Positions 28,710 to 38,254 of a stretch of 64,000 nucleotides of DNA are shown one piece after another. The stretch covers positions 1 to 64,000 of the forward strand of contig JAUSAG010000018.1 of the NCBI GenBank assembly GCA_030652995.1. The letters run 5' to 3'. Both the position numbers and the translations under genes were made by a program. Under the pieces are notes generated by a model. The model worked only from the letters and a program-made list of their open reading frames with translations. It made no database searches and was not told the origin of the DNA. How positions within the stretch are numbered: position 1 is the stretch's first letter; every line of letters starts with the position of its first letter. This DNA comes from Methylotenera sp. Lineage in GTDB: Bacteria; Pseudomonadota; Gammaproteobacteria; Burkholderiales; Methylophilaceae.

Positions 28710-29213
28710 TTACTCGTTACCTGTAATCTTAGAATTACTACGAATAAATGCTATTACTTTTAACACATCGTCAGCTTTCAGACCTTCTGTCGGATCCTCT
28801 GGCACCATTAAACCTAAACCTTTAGCACCCATACCACCATTTGTACCATGCCAAATTGTTTCAAACATACCTTTGTTAGTCAGGTTTTTTGCATACTTCA
28901 ACGTAGAACCAGTCAAGCCTGGGGCAATGGCACCCTCACCGTGACCGCCGTGACAGGCATTGCAAGAATATAAATTATATTTCTTTTTACCCGCTTTAAT
29001 TGCATCTTCATTACCAACGTATTTATTTTTACCAGTAGCTAAAAATTCTTTAGCCACTGGGGTATCAAATGACTCTGGCTTAATGTTAAGCGGTGAACCG
29101 TCCTGAGTTGCAACCAGTAAAATATCTGCCGCATTCACATTTACAGAAACCAAACCCGCCAACGCGAACAAACTAACAAACAATGCTGACTTTAATGTTT
29201 TATTGCCTAACAT
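28710..29213 (-). CDS. xoxG: Cytochrome c of XoxF-type methanol oxidation
   Basis: A 167-residue secreted cytochrome with a signal peptide (ALFVSLFALAGLVSVNVNA) and one haem site SCNACHGGHGEG. Gene order xoxF-xoxJ-cytochrome makes XoxG, the electron acceptor of lanthanide methanol dehydrogenase, the most likely identity. The conserved segment IWHGTNGGMGAKGLG is shared with the downstream paralogue. Periplasmic. It is cut off from xoxJ by a 129-bp gap with no strong terminator noted. Confidence 0.85.
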   Translation of the reverse strand: MLGNKTLKSALFVSLFALAGLVSVNVNAADILLVATQDGSPLNIKPESFDTPVAKEFLATGKNKYVGNEDAIKAGKKKYNLYSCNACHGGHGEGAIAPGLTGSTLKYAKNLTNKGMFETIWHGTNGGMGAKGLGLMVPEDPTEGLKADDVLKVIAFIRSNSKITGNE

Positions 29214-29342
29214 GCTTTCTCCTAATCTTTATCACAAAATGAGCTGCGTTTTCCTCATGCTGGCGCATTACTGAACGCGTAGCTACTTAACGTATATATA
29301 ATTTATTTGGTTGACGATTGCACTCAAATTAACGGCGTAATC

Positions 29343-30284
29343 TTACTCTAATTTTGAGCTAGCGTCACTATGCTCATCTTTGGCTTTAGTCGCACCCTTG
29401 CGATAAACCTTCATCACGCTATCCCCTTCAACTACTGCAACATGAGGAATACCAAAATCATCTAGAATTTTGTTGATTTTATCTTGATTTCTGTCTAATG
29501 CACCTTGAATCAACGCCATGCGCTCTTTATCTTTTTTACGCACACCTACTGATATATTCCAAAACTCCTTGCCCTTTACGTTTTCATTTTCATACTCAGG
29601 TATCATCACTACTTCTAGCGGCACTTTAGATTGCTTGGCAAAATAACCGCCAATTGGACCCCAGACTACTGCAACATCAATTTCACCTTTTAATAAATCA
29701 TCTACAAGATAACTTGGTGGGAAATTTAAATCACGTTGCATCCGATAAGGTCTGGCATTTGCAATCAAACCATGCGCATCCATAGGGATGGTCGCAGGGC
29801 TTTGACCCACCACACCAATAATTGCTCTTTTAAGGTCAGGGCTATCCCAATTTGTGATGTTATAACCACTATCTTTTTTGTAAATAAACACGTGACCAGA
29901 ACGATAATATGGTTTTGTGGCGCGTAGCGCATCATTGTCTGGCGTTGTACTCATAATGACATCACAGCGCATGGCATTGATAGTATTTCTATAAAAACCT
30001 TGTCTATTGTATGCGTAGGTATAACTGAGCTTTTTACCCAAGTCTTTAGCGAGCACTTCGGCGATTTTATCTTCAAAACCCTCTTGTTTTAAATTGGAGT
30101 ATGGCATGTTGTCCGGGTCCGCACAGACTTTAAATTCAGACTCATCAACCACTCGTCTAACCTCACCAATACGCCCCTCATCTGCGTTGAGTGAAGGAAG
30201 TTCTAGGTCTGTTGCATAACTGACGCTAGGTAAGACTGCCATCAAGACAATTAAACCCAACACTTTATTCACACGTTTCAACAT
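29343..30284 (-). CDS. xoxJ: XoxJ, periplasmic binding-protein-like factor of methanol oxidation
   Basis: A member of the quinoprotein-dehydrogenase-associated family (MxaJ/XoxJ), related to ABC solute-binding proteins and proposed to help activate or assemble XoxF. Signal peptide LGLIVLMAVLPSVSYA, then FKVCADPDNMPYSNLKQEGF, DVIMSTTPDN and VAVVWGPIGGYFAKQ, typical of the family. Start ATG 30284 (MLKRVNK) is chosen because AAGGAAA lies just upstream; the longer frame from 30323 adds residues ahead of the signal peptide. Confidence 0.93.
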   Translation of the reverse strand: MLKRVNKVLGLIVLMAVLPSVSYATDLELPSLNADEGRIGEVRRVVDESEFKVCADPDNMPYSNLKQEGFEDKIAEVLAKDLGKKLSYTYAYNRQGFYRNTINAMRCDVIMSTTPDNDALRATKPYYRSGHVFIYKKDSGYNITNWDSPDLKRAIIGVVGQSPATIPMDAHGLIANARPYRMQRDLNFPPSYLVDDLLKGEIDVAVVWGPIGGYFAKQSKVPLEVVMIPEYENENVKGKEFWNISVGVRKKDKERMALIQGALDRNQDKINKILDDFGIPHVAVVEGDSVMKVYRKGATKAKDEHSDASSKLE

Positions 30285-30452
30285 TGTTATTTCCTTATTT
30301 AAATACGACAGGATTTCTGCCAACTTACTTGTGAGTATTCCTAACTTTAAAAGTTCTTTTAACTTAACGATATCGCCCTACATTGTAACTAAATTTTGCA
30401 GCTAAGGTTAGCGCTAAACTGTGGCTTTATCGCAACTATTTACTTTAACCCT

Positions 30453-30486
30453 AAAAAAAACGCCCCGACGAATCGGGGCGTTTTTA
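30453..30486. terminator. Terminator after xoxF
   Basis: Perfect GC-rich stem AACGCCCCGA/TCGGGGCGTT with an A-run before and T-run after, so it can act leftward behind xoxF. It partly insulates xoxF from xoxJ, consistent with xoxF being more highly expressed. Confidence 0.9.
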
Positions 30487-30549
30487 TTTACAGCATTTGA
30501 ACTAACTTGAATAAGCTAGCTAACAATTAAATTGTTTTTCAACAGTTAA

Positions 30550-32421
30550 TTATAGGCTAAATACGTTCAATGCACCGCCGCCAGGAGCCGCGTTGTATTT
30601 TACTAGTTCAGCATAACCACCAGCAGCACCTAAAGCATCTGTTGGGTTAGTCATACCAAGGTTCATCGCCACACCAGCCCAGCCACCGATACCTGATAGC
30701 ACGCCAACGTGTTGTTTACCTTTGTGACCGTAGGTGAATGCATTACCAATCACGCCAGAACCTACTTGGAATTTCCAAAGCTCTTTACCTGATTTTGCAT
30801 CAACAGCCTTGAACCAACGATCTAAAGTACCGTAGAACACTAAGTCAGTAGCAGTAGTTAAAGCACCACCCCATGCTGAGAACTTCTCTTTGTTGTACCA
30901 TACTTTTTTGTTGGTCATTGGGTCATAAGCAGCAAAACCACCCATTACACCGTCAGGACCTGGGAACATAGTCAATGTAGCACCAACCCAAGGTTGACCA
31001 GCAACATATTTAGACTCAACTGGCTCGTATGTCATACATACGTGGTTCATTGGTGAATACATTAAACCAGTTTTTGGTGAGTACGCAGCTGGCTGTTGAT
31101 CTTTAGTACCCAATGCAGCTGGGCAGATGCCTTTAGCATTGTAATCTTGGTGAGTTGAAGCTGAAGCTAATTTGTTAGGCACGCCTGTTTTCAAATCAAC
31201 ACCAGTTGCCCAGTTAACAAATGGGTGAACTTTTTCAGCAGCTACTAATTTACCTGTACCAGCGTGCCATGTGTATGCAAAGCCGTTACGGTCATGATGC
31301 CAAGCGTATGTTTTGCCACCTTTGTCGAACAAGATTACTTCGTTAATACCATCGTAATCCCACTCATCATGTGGCGTCATTTGCATACCCCAACGTGCCA
31401 TACCAGTATCTAAATCACGAGCAAAAATAGTCATTGACCATTTGTTATCGCCTGGACGGACATCTGGGTTCCAAACTGAAGGGTTACCTGTTCCGTAGTA
31501 AACCAAGTTTGTACGTGCATCATACGGCCACCAGCCCCATGTAGAACCACCACCATGTTGCCAACCATCTTTAACAGCTTGTGGTTTTAACCATGTACGT
31601 GTACCAAGATCTTTTTCGCCAATTTTCAATTGGTCATGTGGAAGTGGCTTGAAAGAGCCGCCCATTTTGTTACCGCCGTTTACGTCTTGGTAAACTGACA
31701 ATGCACTGTACTCAGGAGTATCTTTGTTGAAGCCTTCACCAATTAATGCTTCAGCATCTGGGCCTGTTGAGTAAGCTTTCCATGCCAATGAACCATCTTT
31801 GATGTTGTAAGCTGCCAAGAAGCAACGTACACCAAACTCAGCACCTGAACAACCTGTAAGCACTTTGTCTTTAATTACGTGTGGAGCATTAGTGTTTGTA
31901 GCACCAACTTTTGGATCATTTACTAATACTGACCATACTTTAGCACCAGTTTTAGCGTCTAAAGCAACCATGTTACCGTCATTTTGTTGCAAGTAAATTT
32001 TACCGTCGCCGTAGCCTAAACCACGTGAAACGTTATCGCAACATAATACAGCTTGTACTGATGGATCTTGTTTTGGGAAATAAGACCAAACGATTTTTTG
32101 GTTGTCGTTTAAATCAAGTGCATATACGTTGTTTGGGAATGCTGTATGTACATACATCATGTTACCAACAACAACAGGTGAACCTTCGTGACCACGGTTT
32201 ACACCAGTAGCGAATGTCCAAGCTGCTTTAAGGTTTTTAACGTTACCTTTGTTAACTTGTGCTAAAGCACTGTAACCTTGGTTGTTGTGCTGACCACGTG
32301 GGTGAGCCCAGTTGTTTGAATCTTTCATTGCTGCTTCTTGGTCTGCTGCAGCTGATGCCACTAATGGCAATGCCATACCAGCAACTAAGCCAAGAGCCAA
32401 TTTGATTTTGTTGATTTGCAT
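30550..32421 (-). CDS. xoxF: Lanthanide-dependent PQQ methanol dehydrogenase XoxF
   Basis: Periplasmic quinoprotein oxidising methanol. The 623-residue protein has a signal peptide (LALGLVAGMALPLVASAAA), the vicinal disulfide AVLCCDNVSRG near residue 127 and the metal site DEWDYDGINE. The aspartate two residues after the catalytic aspartate (DYD) is the known mark of lanthanide-dependent XoxF; calcium-type MxaF has alanine there. Tryptophan-docking propeller repeats (for example AYDPMTNKKVWYNKE) fit the eight-bladed fold. GGAG sits 8 bp before ATG. No mxaF or mxaI is present in the window. First gene of the leftward xox block. Confidence 0.97.
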   Translation of the reverse strand: MQINKIKLALGLVAGMALPLVASAAADQEAAMKDSNNWAHPRGQHNNQGYSALAQVNKGNVKNLKAAWTFATGVNRGHEGSPVVVGNMMYVHTAFPNNVYALDLNDNQKIVWSYFPKQDPSVQAVLCCDNVSRGLGYGDGKIYLQQNDGNMVALDAKTGAKVWSVLVNDPKVGATNTNAPHVIKDKVLTGCSGAEFGVRCFLAAYNIKDGSLAWKAYSTGPDAEALIGEGFNKDTPEYSALSVYQDVNGGNKMGGSFKPLPHDQLKIGEKDLGTRTWLKPQAVKDGWQHGGGSTWGWWPYDARTNLVYYGTGNPSVWNPDVRPGDNKWSMTIFARDLDTGMARWGMQMTPHDEWDYDGINEVILFDKGGKTYAWHHDRNGFAYTWHAGTGKLVAAEKVHPFVNWATGVDLKTGVPNKLASASTHQDYNAKGICPAALGTKDQQPAAYSPKTGLMYSPMNHVCMTYEPVESKYVAGQPWVGATLTMFPGPDGVMGGFAAYDPMTNKKVWYNKEKFSAWGGALTTATDLVFYGTLDRWFKAVDAKSGKELWKFQVGSGVIGNAFTYGHKGKQHVGVLSGIGGWAGVAMNLGMTNPTDALGAAGGYAELVKYNAAPGGGALNVFSL

Positions 32422-32709
32422 ATTTAATCTCCAAAGTTAAACTACTAAGGTTGTTAATAATTCCACCGTAACGAGTTGGTGTTTTTTGATGTAATCTCAA
32501 ATTCTCAACTCATTAGTAAAACTATTTTTTAGCACAGTTTGTGTGCGTATTTGGGACTATATCCCAGTCAATCACGAATTGCAATACATTAGTTACAATT
32601 TACTTACATTTCAGTGAAAATAAAAATTTTGTTATGCTCTATCATAGCCGAGTGCAACCAATCAATATAAAATGTTGTTTATAATCATATAGAAAGCTTA
32701 CAGTCAACC
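32422..32709. promoter_or_regulatory. Divergent intergenic region of xoxF and pip
   Basis: A 288-bp AT-rich region upstream of xoxF with an apparently long leader. It must contain the xoxF promoter. I saw no convincing -35/-10 pair, operator palindrome or riboswitch, so no specific site is claimed. Confidence 0.4.
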
Positions 32710-33669
32710 ATGCAAAATACCATTTACAACTTGTATCCTGAATTGGAAATTCATGCTCAGCATACACTTAAAGCCGATAATTTACATGAAGTTTATTACG
32801 AGGTTTGTGGTAAACCGAATGGCGTGCCAATCGTTTTTTTGCACGGTGGACCTGGCAGTGGTTGCAACCCAACTCAGCGCCGCTTTTTTGATCCAGCCCA
32901 CTATAAAATCATCCTCATTGATCAACGCGGATGTGGGCGTAGCAAGCCTTTAGGTGCTGTTAACAAAAACACCACCAGCGATTTAGTCAATGATATCGAT
33001 TTAATTCGTCAGAAGTTAGGCATTCGACAGTGGCTTGTATTCGGCGGCTCTTGGGGCAGTACGCTTGCGTTGGCTTATGCCTTGCAGCACACATCGCATG
33101 TTTCTGGTTTGATTTTGCGTGGTGTATTTTTAAGTCGCCCTAGTGAGTTATCCTGGTTTTTAGGGGCGGTTAAAACATTCTTCCCAGCACCTTGGGAGCG
33201 TTTATGTGAATTTTTACCAGCCAATGTGAGAGATAATCCTTTAAACGCATACGAACAACTTATTTATAGTGTCGATACTAATATTAGTGTTCCTGCTGCT
33301 ATTCAGTGGAATGCTTTTGAAAGTAGCATCATGACCTTATTACCAAGACCGGCTAGCGCTACTGACATTGACGGTAAAGTTGAACTCGCGCGCGCTAGGG
33401 TGCAGATTCATTACATTAAACATCATTGTTTTGTGGGTGACCGCGATTTACTAGCTGAAGCCTCATTAAAGCTTGCGCATGTTCCTACTGTGATTGTGCA
33501 GGGACGTTACGACATGGTGTGCCCTCCGATTACGGCATGGGAGCTTAGCCGCGCGATGCCTCATGCCGAGCTTCATATTATTGAAGACTCGGGGCATTCT
33601 GCAATGGAAGCAGGCACTACTTCGGCCTTGGTAGGCGCGACTGAGAAATTTAAATACTTAATTGCTTAG
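32710..33669 (+). CDS. pip: Prolyl iminopeptidase
   Basis: Alpha/beta-hydrolase that removes N-terminal proline from peptides. The 319-residue protein shows the oxyanion motif FLHGGPGSGCNP (about 43-54), the nucleophile elbow GGSWGS (Ser about 115), the acid in GRYDMVCP and the histidine in DSGHSAME. All members of the catalytic triad are present. Cytoplasmic, monocistronic. Confidence 0.95.
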   Translation: MQNTIYNLYPELEIHAQHTLKADNLHEVYYEVCGKPNGVPIVFLHGGPGSGCNPTQRRFFDPAHYKIILIDQRGCGRSKPLGAVNKNTTSDLVNDIDLIRQKLGIRQWLVFGGSWGSTLALAYALQHTSHVSGLILRGVFLSRPSELSWFLGAVKTFFPAPWERLCEFLPANVRDNPLNAYEQLIYSVDTNISVPAAIQWNAFESSIMTLLPRPASATDIDGKVELARARVQIHYIKHHCFVGDRDLLAEASLKLAHVPTVIVQGRYDMVCPPITAWELSRAMPHAELHIIEDSGHSAMEAGTTSALVGATEKFKYLIA

Positions 33670-33742
33670 AGCCATCATTACAATAGTGCAATCTAACCGA
33701 TTGCTAAATTAAACATCATCAATAAAGCCTATAAAACATGCT

Positions 33743-35035
33743 ATGAAAAAACGCACATTTTCTGCTAAAAAAAGCGAGTTACGTAAAGCGATTAATATGC
33801 CGCGCGAGGCGTACGCCAAGCAACGCTACAACACGCCTTTATTTGTGATGCATGAAATGTTAAATGCATTTCAGCGGCACAATGTGCTGGGGTTATCAGC
33901 CTCACTCTCTTTTTATGCCATGTTTGCGCTTATTCCGTTGGTATTGCTGATGTTTTTTTTACTAAGCCAATTGGTGTTCAGTTCTGATTATGCAATCGTG
34001 AAATTGGCTATTGTTACTGGTAACTTAGTCCCCCAATTAAGTAACACCATTATGCTTGAGGTGTATAACGCGTCTAAGCAGCAGGCTGCGTGGGGGGCGC
34101 TGGGTTTGTTTATATTGCTTTGGGCAGTTACACCTTTGGCTGGCGCCATGCGCTCTACTTTTTATCACATCGCCGCGCTGGTAGAGGCGCCTTCGTTTGT
34201 GCGTCGAAAAATTAAAGATATGCTGGCTATTATCGGCATGTTATTTCTGTTTTTTTTGTTTACCTTTGCGGGGCTATTGCTAGAAAAAATCATTGCATTT
34301 ATTGGTGCCAATAGCTGGCTGATGCAATTTGGCATATTAGCAACACTTATTTCGCTTAGCCTGACCACGCTATTGATTGCTGCTTTTTACTTTGCATTTT
34401 TCCCGGTGCGCTTATCTATTAAGCATATCTTCATTGGGGCTTTATTTACCGCAATTCTTTGGCTAATCATGCGGCCAGCCTTTACGCTGTTTTTATCGGT
34501 CAATACTTCTTATGGTGCTGTATTTGGTAGCATGAAAAATTTATTCATCTCAATCACCTGGCTTTACTTTAACTTTGCCGTGTTTTTACTAGGTACTGAG
34601 TTGATCGCTACTTTAAGAAAAAAAGATGTTTTGCTACTTAAAGGCTTATTTGACGACAAAGCATCGGCCACGTTGCGCAACGAAACCAATTACGTACAAA
34701 AGCTGATGCAACGCTATGGCAAAACTTACGCGCGTGGCGATTACATTTTTAAGCACGGTGATACTAGCTATTGCATGTATTATCTGGTGGAAGGGCAAGT
34801 ACAGCTTTTACAACACGGCCAGCTACTACGCACCATTGAGGCAGGTAACTATTTTGGTGAAATGGCTATGCTATCAAACACACCCACCATTGCCGACGCG
34901 GCTGTGTCATCAGAACAAGCTGACGTAATATTGATGCAGCCTGACAATATCGAAACGCTATTATTAGATGAACCACAAGTTGCCATGAAATTTCTGCGGC
35001 AATTGGCGGTGCGATTACAAAAGCGTATTGAATAG
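33743..35035 (+). CDS. YihY/BrkB membrane protein fused to a cyclic-nucleotide-binding domain
   Basis: A 430-residue two-part protein. Residues about 25-295 form the YihY/BrkB membrane family: LGLSASLSFYAMFALIPLVL, ILLWAVTPLAGAMRSTFYHI and YGAVFGSMKNLFISITWLYF are the conserved segments, with six hydrophobic spans. Residues about 320-430 are a cNMP/Crp-like sensor: YIFKHGDTSYCMYYLVEGQV and AGNYFGEMAMLSNTP, the phosphate-binding cassette. The BrkB family is often called ribonuclease BN by past error; its function is unsettled. The fusion suggests ligand-controlled membrane activity, which is inference. Confidence 0.88.
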   Translation: MKKRTFSAKKSELRKAINMPREAYAKQRYNTPLFVMHEMLNAFQRHNVLGLSASLSFYAMFALIPLVLLMFFLLSQLVFSSDYAIVKLAIVTGNLVPQLSNTIMLEVYNASKQQAAWGALGLFILLWAVTPLAGAMRSTFYHIAALVEAPSFVRRKIKDMLAIIGMLFLFFLFTFAGLLLEKIIAFIGANSWLMQFGILATLISLSLTTLLIAAFYFAFFPVRLSIKHIFIGALFTAILWLIMRPAFTLFLSVNTSYGAVFGSMKNLFISITWLYFNFAVFLLGTELIATLRKKDVLLLKGLFDDKASATLRNETNYVQKLMQRYGKTYARGDYIFKHGDTSYCMYYLVEGQVQLLQHGQLLRTIEAGNYFGEMAMLSNTPTIADAAVSSEQADVILMQPDNIETLLLDEPQVAMKFLRQLAVRLQKRIE

Positions 35036-35132
35036 TTTTGTTTTAAAATAAGCATATCAAGCAAAACTAAATTCGAAAATTAAATTCGAAAATTAAATTT
35101 AAGTGAAGTTAAAAACCTAAGCAGGATTAAAC

Positions 35133-36665
35133 ATGGCAAAACAACCTCAATCTTTTGACCAACAACCAAGCCAATTGGAAATGCAACCAGTCTTGCAGTG
35201 GTTTAATTCTGGAAAACTGGCCGAGGCTGAACATGCCGCCCAAAAGTTAGTGTCACGTTACCCAAACACGTTTATTCTTTATCAGATTTTAGGCATTACT
35301 CAAGATGGCTTATCTAAATTCCACGACGCCGTGACAAGCTATACCAAAGCGTTAGCCTTACAACCAAAGACGCCTGACTTACATTTTAATTTAGGCATTG
35401 CGCTTACTAATATCGGGCAATTAGCACAAGCAGCCGATAGCTACCATAAAGCCATCGCGCTTAACCCAAAATTTTTTGAGGCTTATGCTAACTTAGGCAC
35501 CCTTTTACAAAAACAAGGCATGCTTGAAGAGGCCATTAAAAACTACCGTACTGCGCTTAGTATTCATGCTGACCCGAGAGGGCATTTTAACTTAGGCACC
35601 GCCCTACGCGACGAAGGTAAGCTCGATGCAGCGATTACGCATTTCAAGTCCGCCATCACCATGTTTCCCAACTACGCAGATGCCCATAATTATCTCGGTG
35701 AGTGCCTACGCGACCAAGGCAATATGGAGGAAGCTATTAAAAGCTACCTAGACACGCTCAAGCTAAACCCAAACCACGCTGGCGCCAATTACAACATGGG
35801 TGAATTTTTATACCTTGCAGGACGCTTTGATGAAGCAGTGACGCATTTTGAGCGCTCAAAACTAGATGACTGGGAAGAACGTGCACTATATTGCACCTAC
35901 AAAGCCGAGCATTTTGATACATTTAAAACCAAGCTGGATGACATTGTACGCACACACACAAAACATGATGCACCATTCTTGGCAACACTATCTACTCACT
36001 ATGCCACCAATTTTGGGGTAGAAGATACCTATAACTTCTGCAAAAATGGCTTTGACTTTGTTTATCAGAACAGCATCAAAGAATTAGCCGAGCCAAACAG
36101 CCAGTTTCTTAAAGATTTATTAAACGACATTGACAACACTGCGATTGAAGTACGTGCGCAAGGCATGATTATCAATGGCAAACAATCCGCAGGTAATCTG
36201 TTTAAACGCCCGGAAGCATCATTTAGAAAATTAGGCGAACTGGTTAAGCAAGAGTTTATTCATTACAAAAATCGCTTTGCAGGGGCTGATTGCGAGCTCA
36301 TGAAATCGTTTCCACAAGAACTTGAATTTACCAGCTCATGGTATGTTCGGTTGCGTCGTGGCGGTTTTGTCGATAGACATATTCACGAAGTAGGCTGGAT
36401 TAGCGGTGCTGTTTATCTCGTTTTACCTAAAGATAAACAAGACCCGCTAGAGGGTTGTTTTGAATATGGTCTACATGGCGACAATTACCCGCAAAAACAT
36501 AATAATTTTCCTGTTGGTATTGCCACGCCAAGTATAGGAGACATTGTGCTTTTTCCATCCTCATTATTTCATCGCACCATCCCTTTTAACTCAAATGAAG
36601 AGCGCATTTGCATTGCTTTTGACTTAAAACCGGAAGGTGATATTTTCAGACATTCCAATTATTAG
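35133..36665 (+). CDS. TPR protein with C-terminal 2OG-Fe(II) oxygenase-like domain
   Basis: A 510-residue soluble protein. Residues about 20-250 hold at least six tetratricopeptide repeats (for example DLHFNLGIALTNIGQLAQAA, FEAYANLGTLLQKQGMLEEA). The C-terminal 150 residues look like a putative 2-oxoglutarate/Fe(II) oxygenase: RHIHEVGWISGAVYLVLP supplies a possible H-x-H/E-like metal site, and FPSSLFHRTIPF with ERICIAFDL the distal histidine and arginine. Such TPR-oxygenase fusions can modify glycans or proteins. Substrate unknown. It is convergent with the sugar nucleotidyltransferase next door. Confidence 0.75.
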   Translation: MAKQPQSFDQQPSQLEMQPVLQWFNSGKLAEAEHAAQKLVSRYPNTFILYQILGITQDGLSKFHDAVTSYTKALALQPKTPDLHFNLGIALTNIGQLAQAADSYHKAIALNPKFFEAYANLGTLLQKQGMLEEAIKNYRTALSIHADPRGHFNLGTALRDEGKLDAAITHFKSAITMFPNYADAHNYLGECLRDQGNMEEAIKSYLDTLKLNPNHAGANYNMGEFLYLAGRFDEAVTHFERSKLDDWEERALYCTYKAEHFDTFKTKLDDIVRTHTKHDAPFLATLSTHYATNFGVEDTYNFCKNGFDFVYQNSIKELAEPNSQFLKDLLNDIDNTAIEVRAQGMIINGKQSAGNLFKRPEASFRKLGELVKQEFIHYKNRFAGADCELMKSFPQELEFTSSWYVRLRRGGFVDRHIHEVGWISGAVYLVLPKDKQDPLEGCFEYGLHGDNYPQKHNNFPVGIATPSIGDIVLFPSSLFHRTIPFNSNEERICIAFDLKPEGDIFRHSNY

Positions 36666-36722
36666 CGTCGCCATTGAGTCTTAAGCGGGCTTAATGGTGT
36701 TATTCCTTTGCAAATCATGCAA

Positions 36723-37844
36723 TTAATTCTCTTCCACAGGCTTGCGTGCATCGTCTATCATAAATTCAAGCCTAGCTTCAGTGATGTCAACTTGTGTATC
36801 GAGAATTGGATCAATACATTTATTACCAAAAATAATTTTACCTTCTAAATTAGCTAAACTACCCACCCGCGTATAGTCTTCTACGATACAATTTTTAATA
36901 ACAGCACCACTTTCTACCACACAATTGGCACCTATCACTGCCGGCCCTACAATAGTGGCACCCGCTTCAATCTTAGTACTGCCGCCAATATAAACAGGTG
37001 GCGTAATATGCACCTGGTCTAAATCAACATTTAGATTAATCCCCACATGAACACCTGACCTCACTTCCTTGCCTGGCATTTTAAAACCTATCACTTCACC
37101 ATTCAGTATTTTGCTAGTGACCGTCCACACATCGTGGACATTACCAATATCTAACCACTGAAATGGCAAGTCAATGCCAATAAAAACCAACTTCTCTTGT
37201 ACTAACTTTGGCAACAACTCGCCACCAATGTCATACGCGACGTCAGATGGAATGTAATTAAAAATTTCCGGCTCAAAAATGTAAATCCCCGTGCTAGCCA
37301 AATTAGAGACAGCATCATCAGGGTTGGGTTTCTCCTGAAACTGAACAATACGATCACTTTCATCTAACGCAACGATGCCATACTTAAATACCTCATCATG
37401 AGGTACTTGCTTAAGAATAACACTTGCAATTGCCTGTTTTTGACGGTGTATCTCCAATGCCTTGGTAATATCTAAATCTATCCAGGCATCTCCACACAAC
37501 ACGATAAATGTTTCATCAAAAAAACCTGAAAAATCCTGGATTTTCTTCATGCCACCAGCAGAGCCAATGGGCAAGCTCGTCACAACGCCATCTGCTGAGA
37601 TTTTCCCCTCATAAGAATAGGCGATACTGACACCAAACTGCTCACCGTCTCTAAAGTAGTTTTCAATCACGGGCGCTAAATGGCTGGTATTTACCATGAT
37701 TTCATTGACGCCATGTTTTTTAAGAAGATCTATCAGGTATTCCATGACAGGCTTTCTTATTAATGGAATCATAGGCTTAGGTATTTCGTGCGTAATAGGC
37801 TGAACCCTAGTCCCCTTGCCCGCGCCTAGTATCATTGCTTTCAT
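36723..37844 (-). CDS. NDP-sugar nucleotidyltransferase with left-handed beta-helix tail
   Basis: A 373-residue enzyme of the RmlA/ManC/GlmU superfamily, forming an NDP-sugar from a sugar-1-phosphate. The N-terminal Rossmann-like domain has the signature MILGAGKGTRVQPITHEIPK (about 3-22), and VLCGDAWIDLD (about 112-122) holds the metal-binding aspartate. From about residue 265 a hexapeptide-repeat helix begins (VYIGGSTKIEAGATIVGPAV, IGANCVVESGAVI). Substrate (glucose, mannose or other) cannot be told from sequence by eye. It likely supplies cell-surface polysaccharide synthesis. Confidence 0.87.
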   Translation of the reverse strand: MKAMILGAGKGTRVQPITHEIPKPMIPLIRKPVMEYLIDLLKKHGVNEIMVNTSHLAPVIENYFRDGEQFGVSIAYSYEGKISADGVVTSLPIGSAGGMKKIQDFSGFFDETFIVLCGDAWIDLDITKALEIHRQKQAIASVILKQVPHDEVFKYGIVALDESDRIVQFQEKPNPDDAVSNLASTGIYIFEPEIFNYIPSDVAYDIGGELLPKLVQEKLVFIGIDLPFQWLDIGNVHDVWTVTSKILNGEVIGFKMPGKEVRSGVHVGINLNVDLDQVHITPPVYIGGSTKIEAGATIVGPAVIGANCVVESGAVIKNCIVEDYTRVGSLANLEGKIIFGNKCIDPILDTQVDITEARLEFMIDDARKPVEEN

Positions 37845-37977
37845 ATGGATAGTTTTATTTTCGTGTGATTTATGGGTAGCTTAATTCAATTTTAATTTTA
37901 CAAGTCAATCCAACATCCCTGAAATAGATTACCCGTGCTTATTCAGAGCGCTTACGCTAAGACTTATGAACAATGAC

Positions 37978-38190
37978 TCACTCTAGAATATCGGCTTTTT
38001 TATGCCACAATGTAGCAGCACCAAACATCATGTAATTAAAAGCAGCAACGGCTAGGTAACAAAGTGCTGCCTCTGAAATAAAATCACCTACAGGCCGATT
38101 GTTAACAAATACATAACCTAGACCGATAGTCAAAAATAAAGTAGCGCTTATTGTGAGTATATTTGCGAAGCGTTTTAGCCAAATTTTCAT
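37978..38190 (-). CDS. Small membrane protein, two predicted spans
   Basis: A 70-residue protein with two hydrophobic stretches (about 11-29 and 40-60) and charged ends; no recognisable family. Ends one base before position 37977, and the next gene upstream is divergent. Ribosome site not strong (AAGATAAA). Could be a genuine small inner-membrane protein, but function is unknown. Confidence 0.5.
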   Translation of the reverse strand: MKIWLKRFANILTISATLFLTIGLGYVFVNNRPVGDFISEAALCYLAVAAFNYMMFGAATLWHKKADILE

Positions 38191-38254
38191 ATTTATCTTT
38201 GTGTGTTGATGGTTATACTAGTCGAAGTAATCATTATATTGGAGAACACGAACA

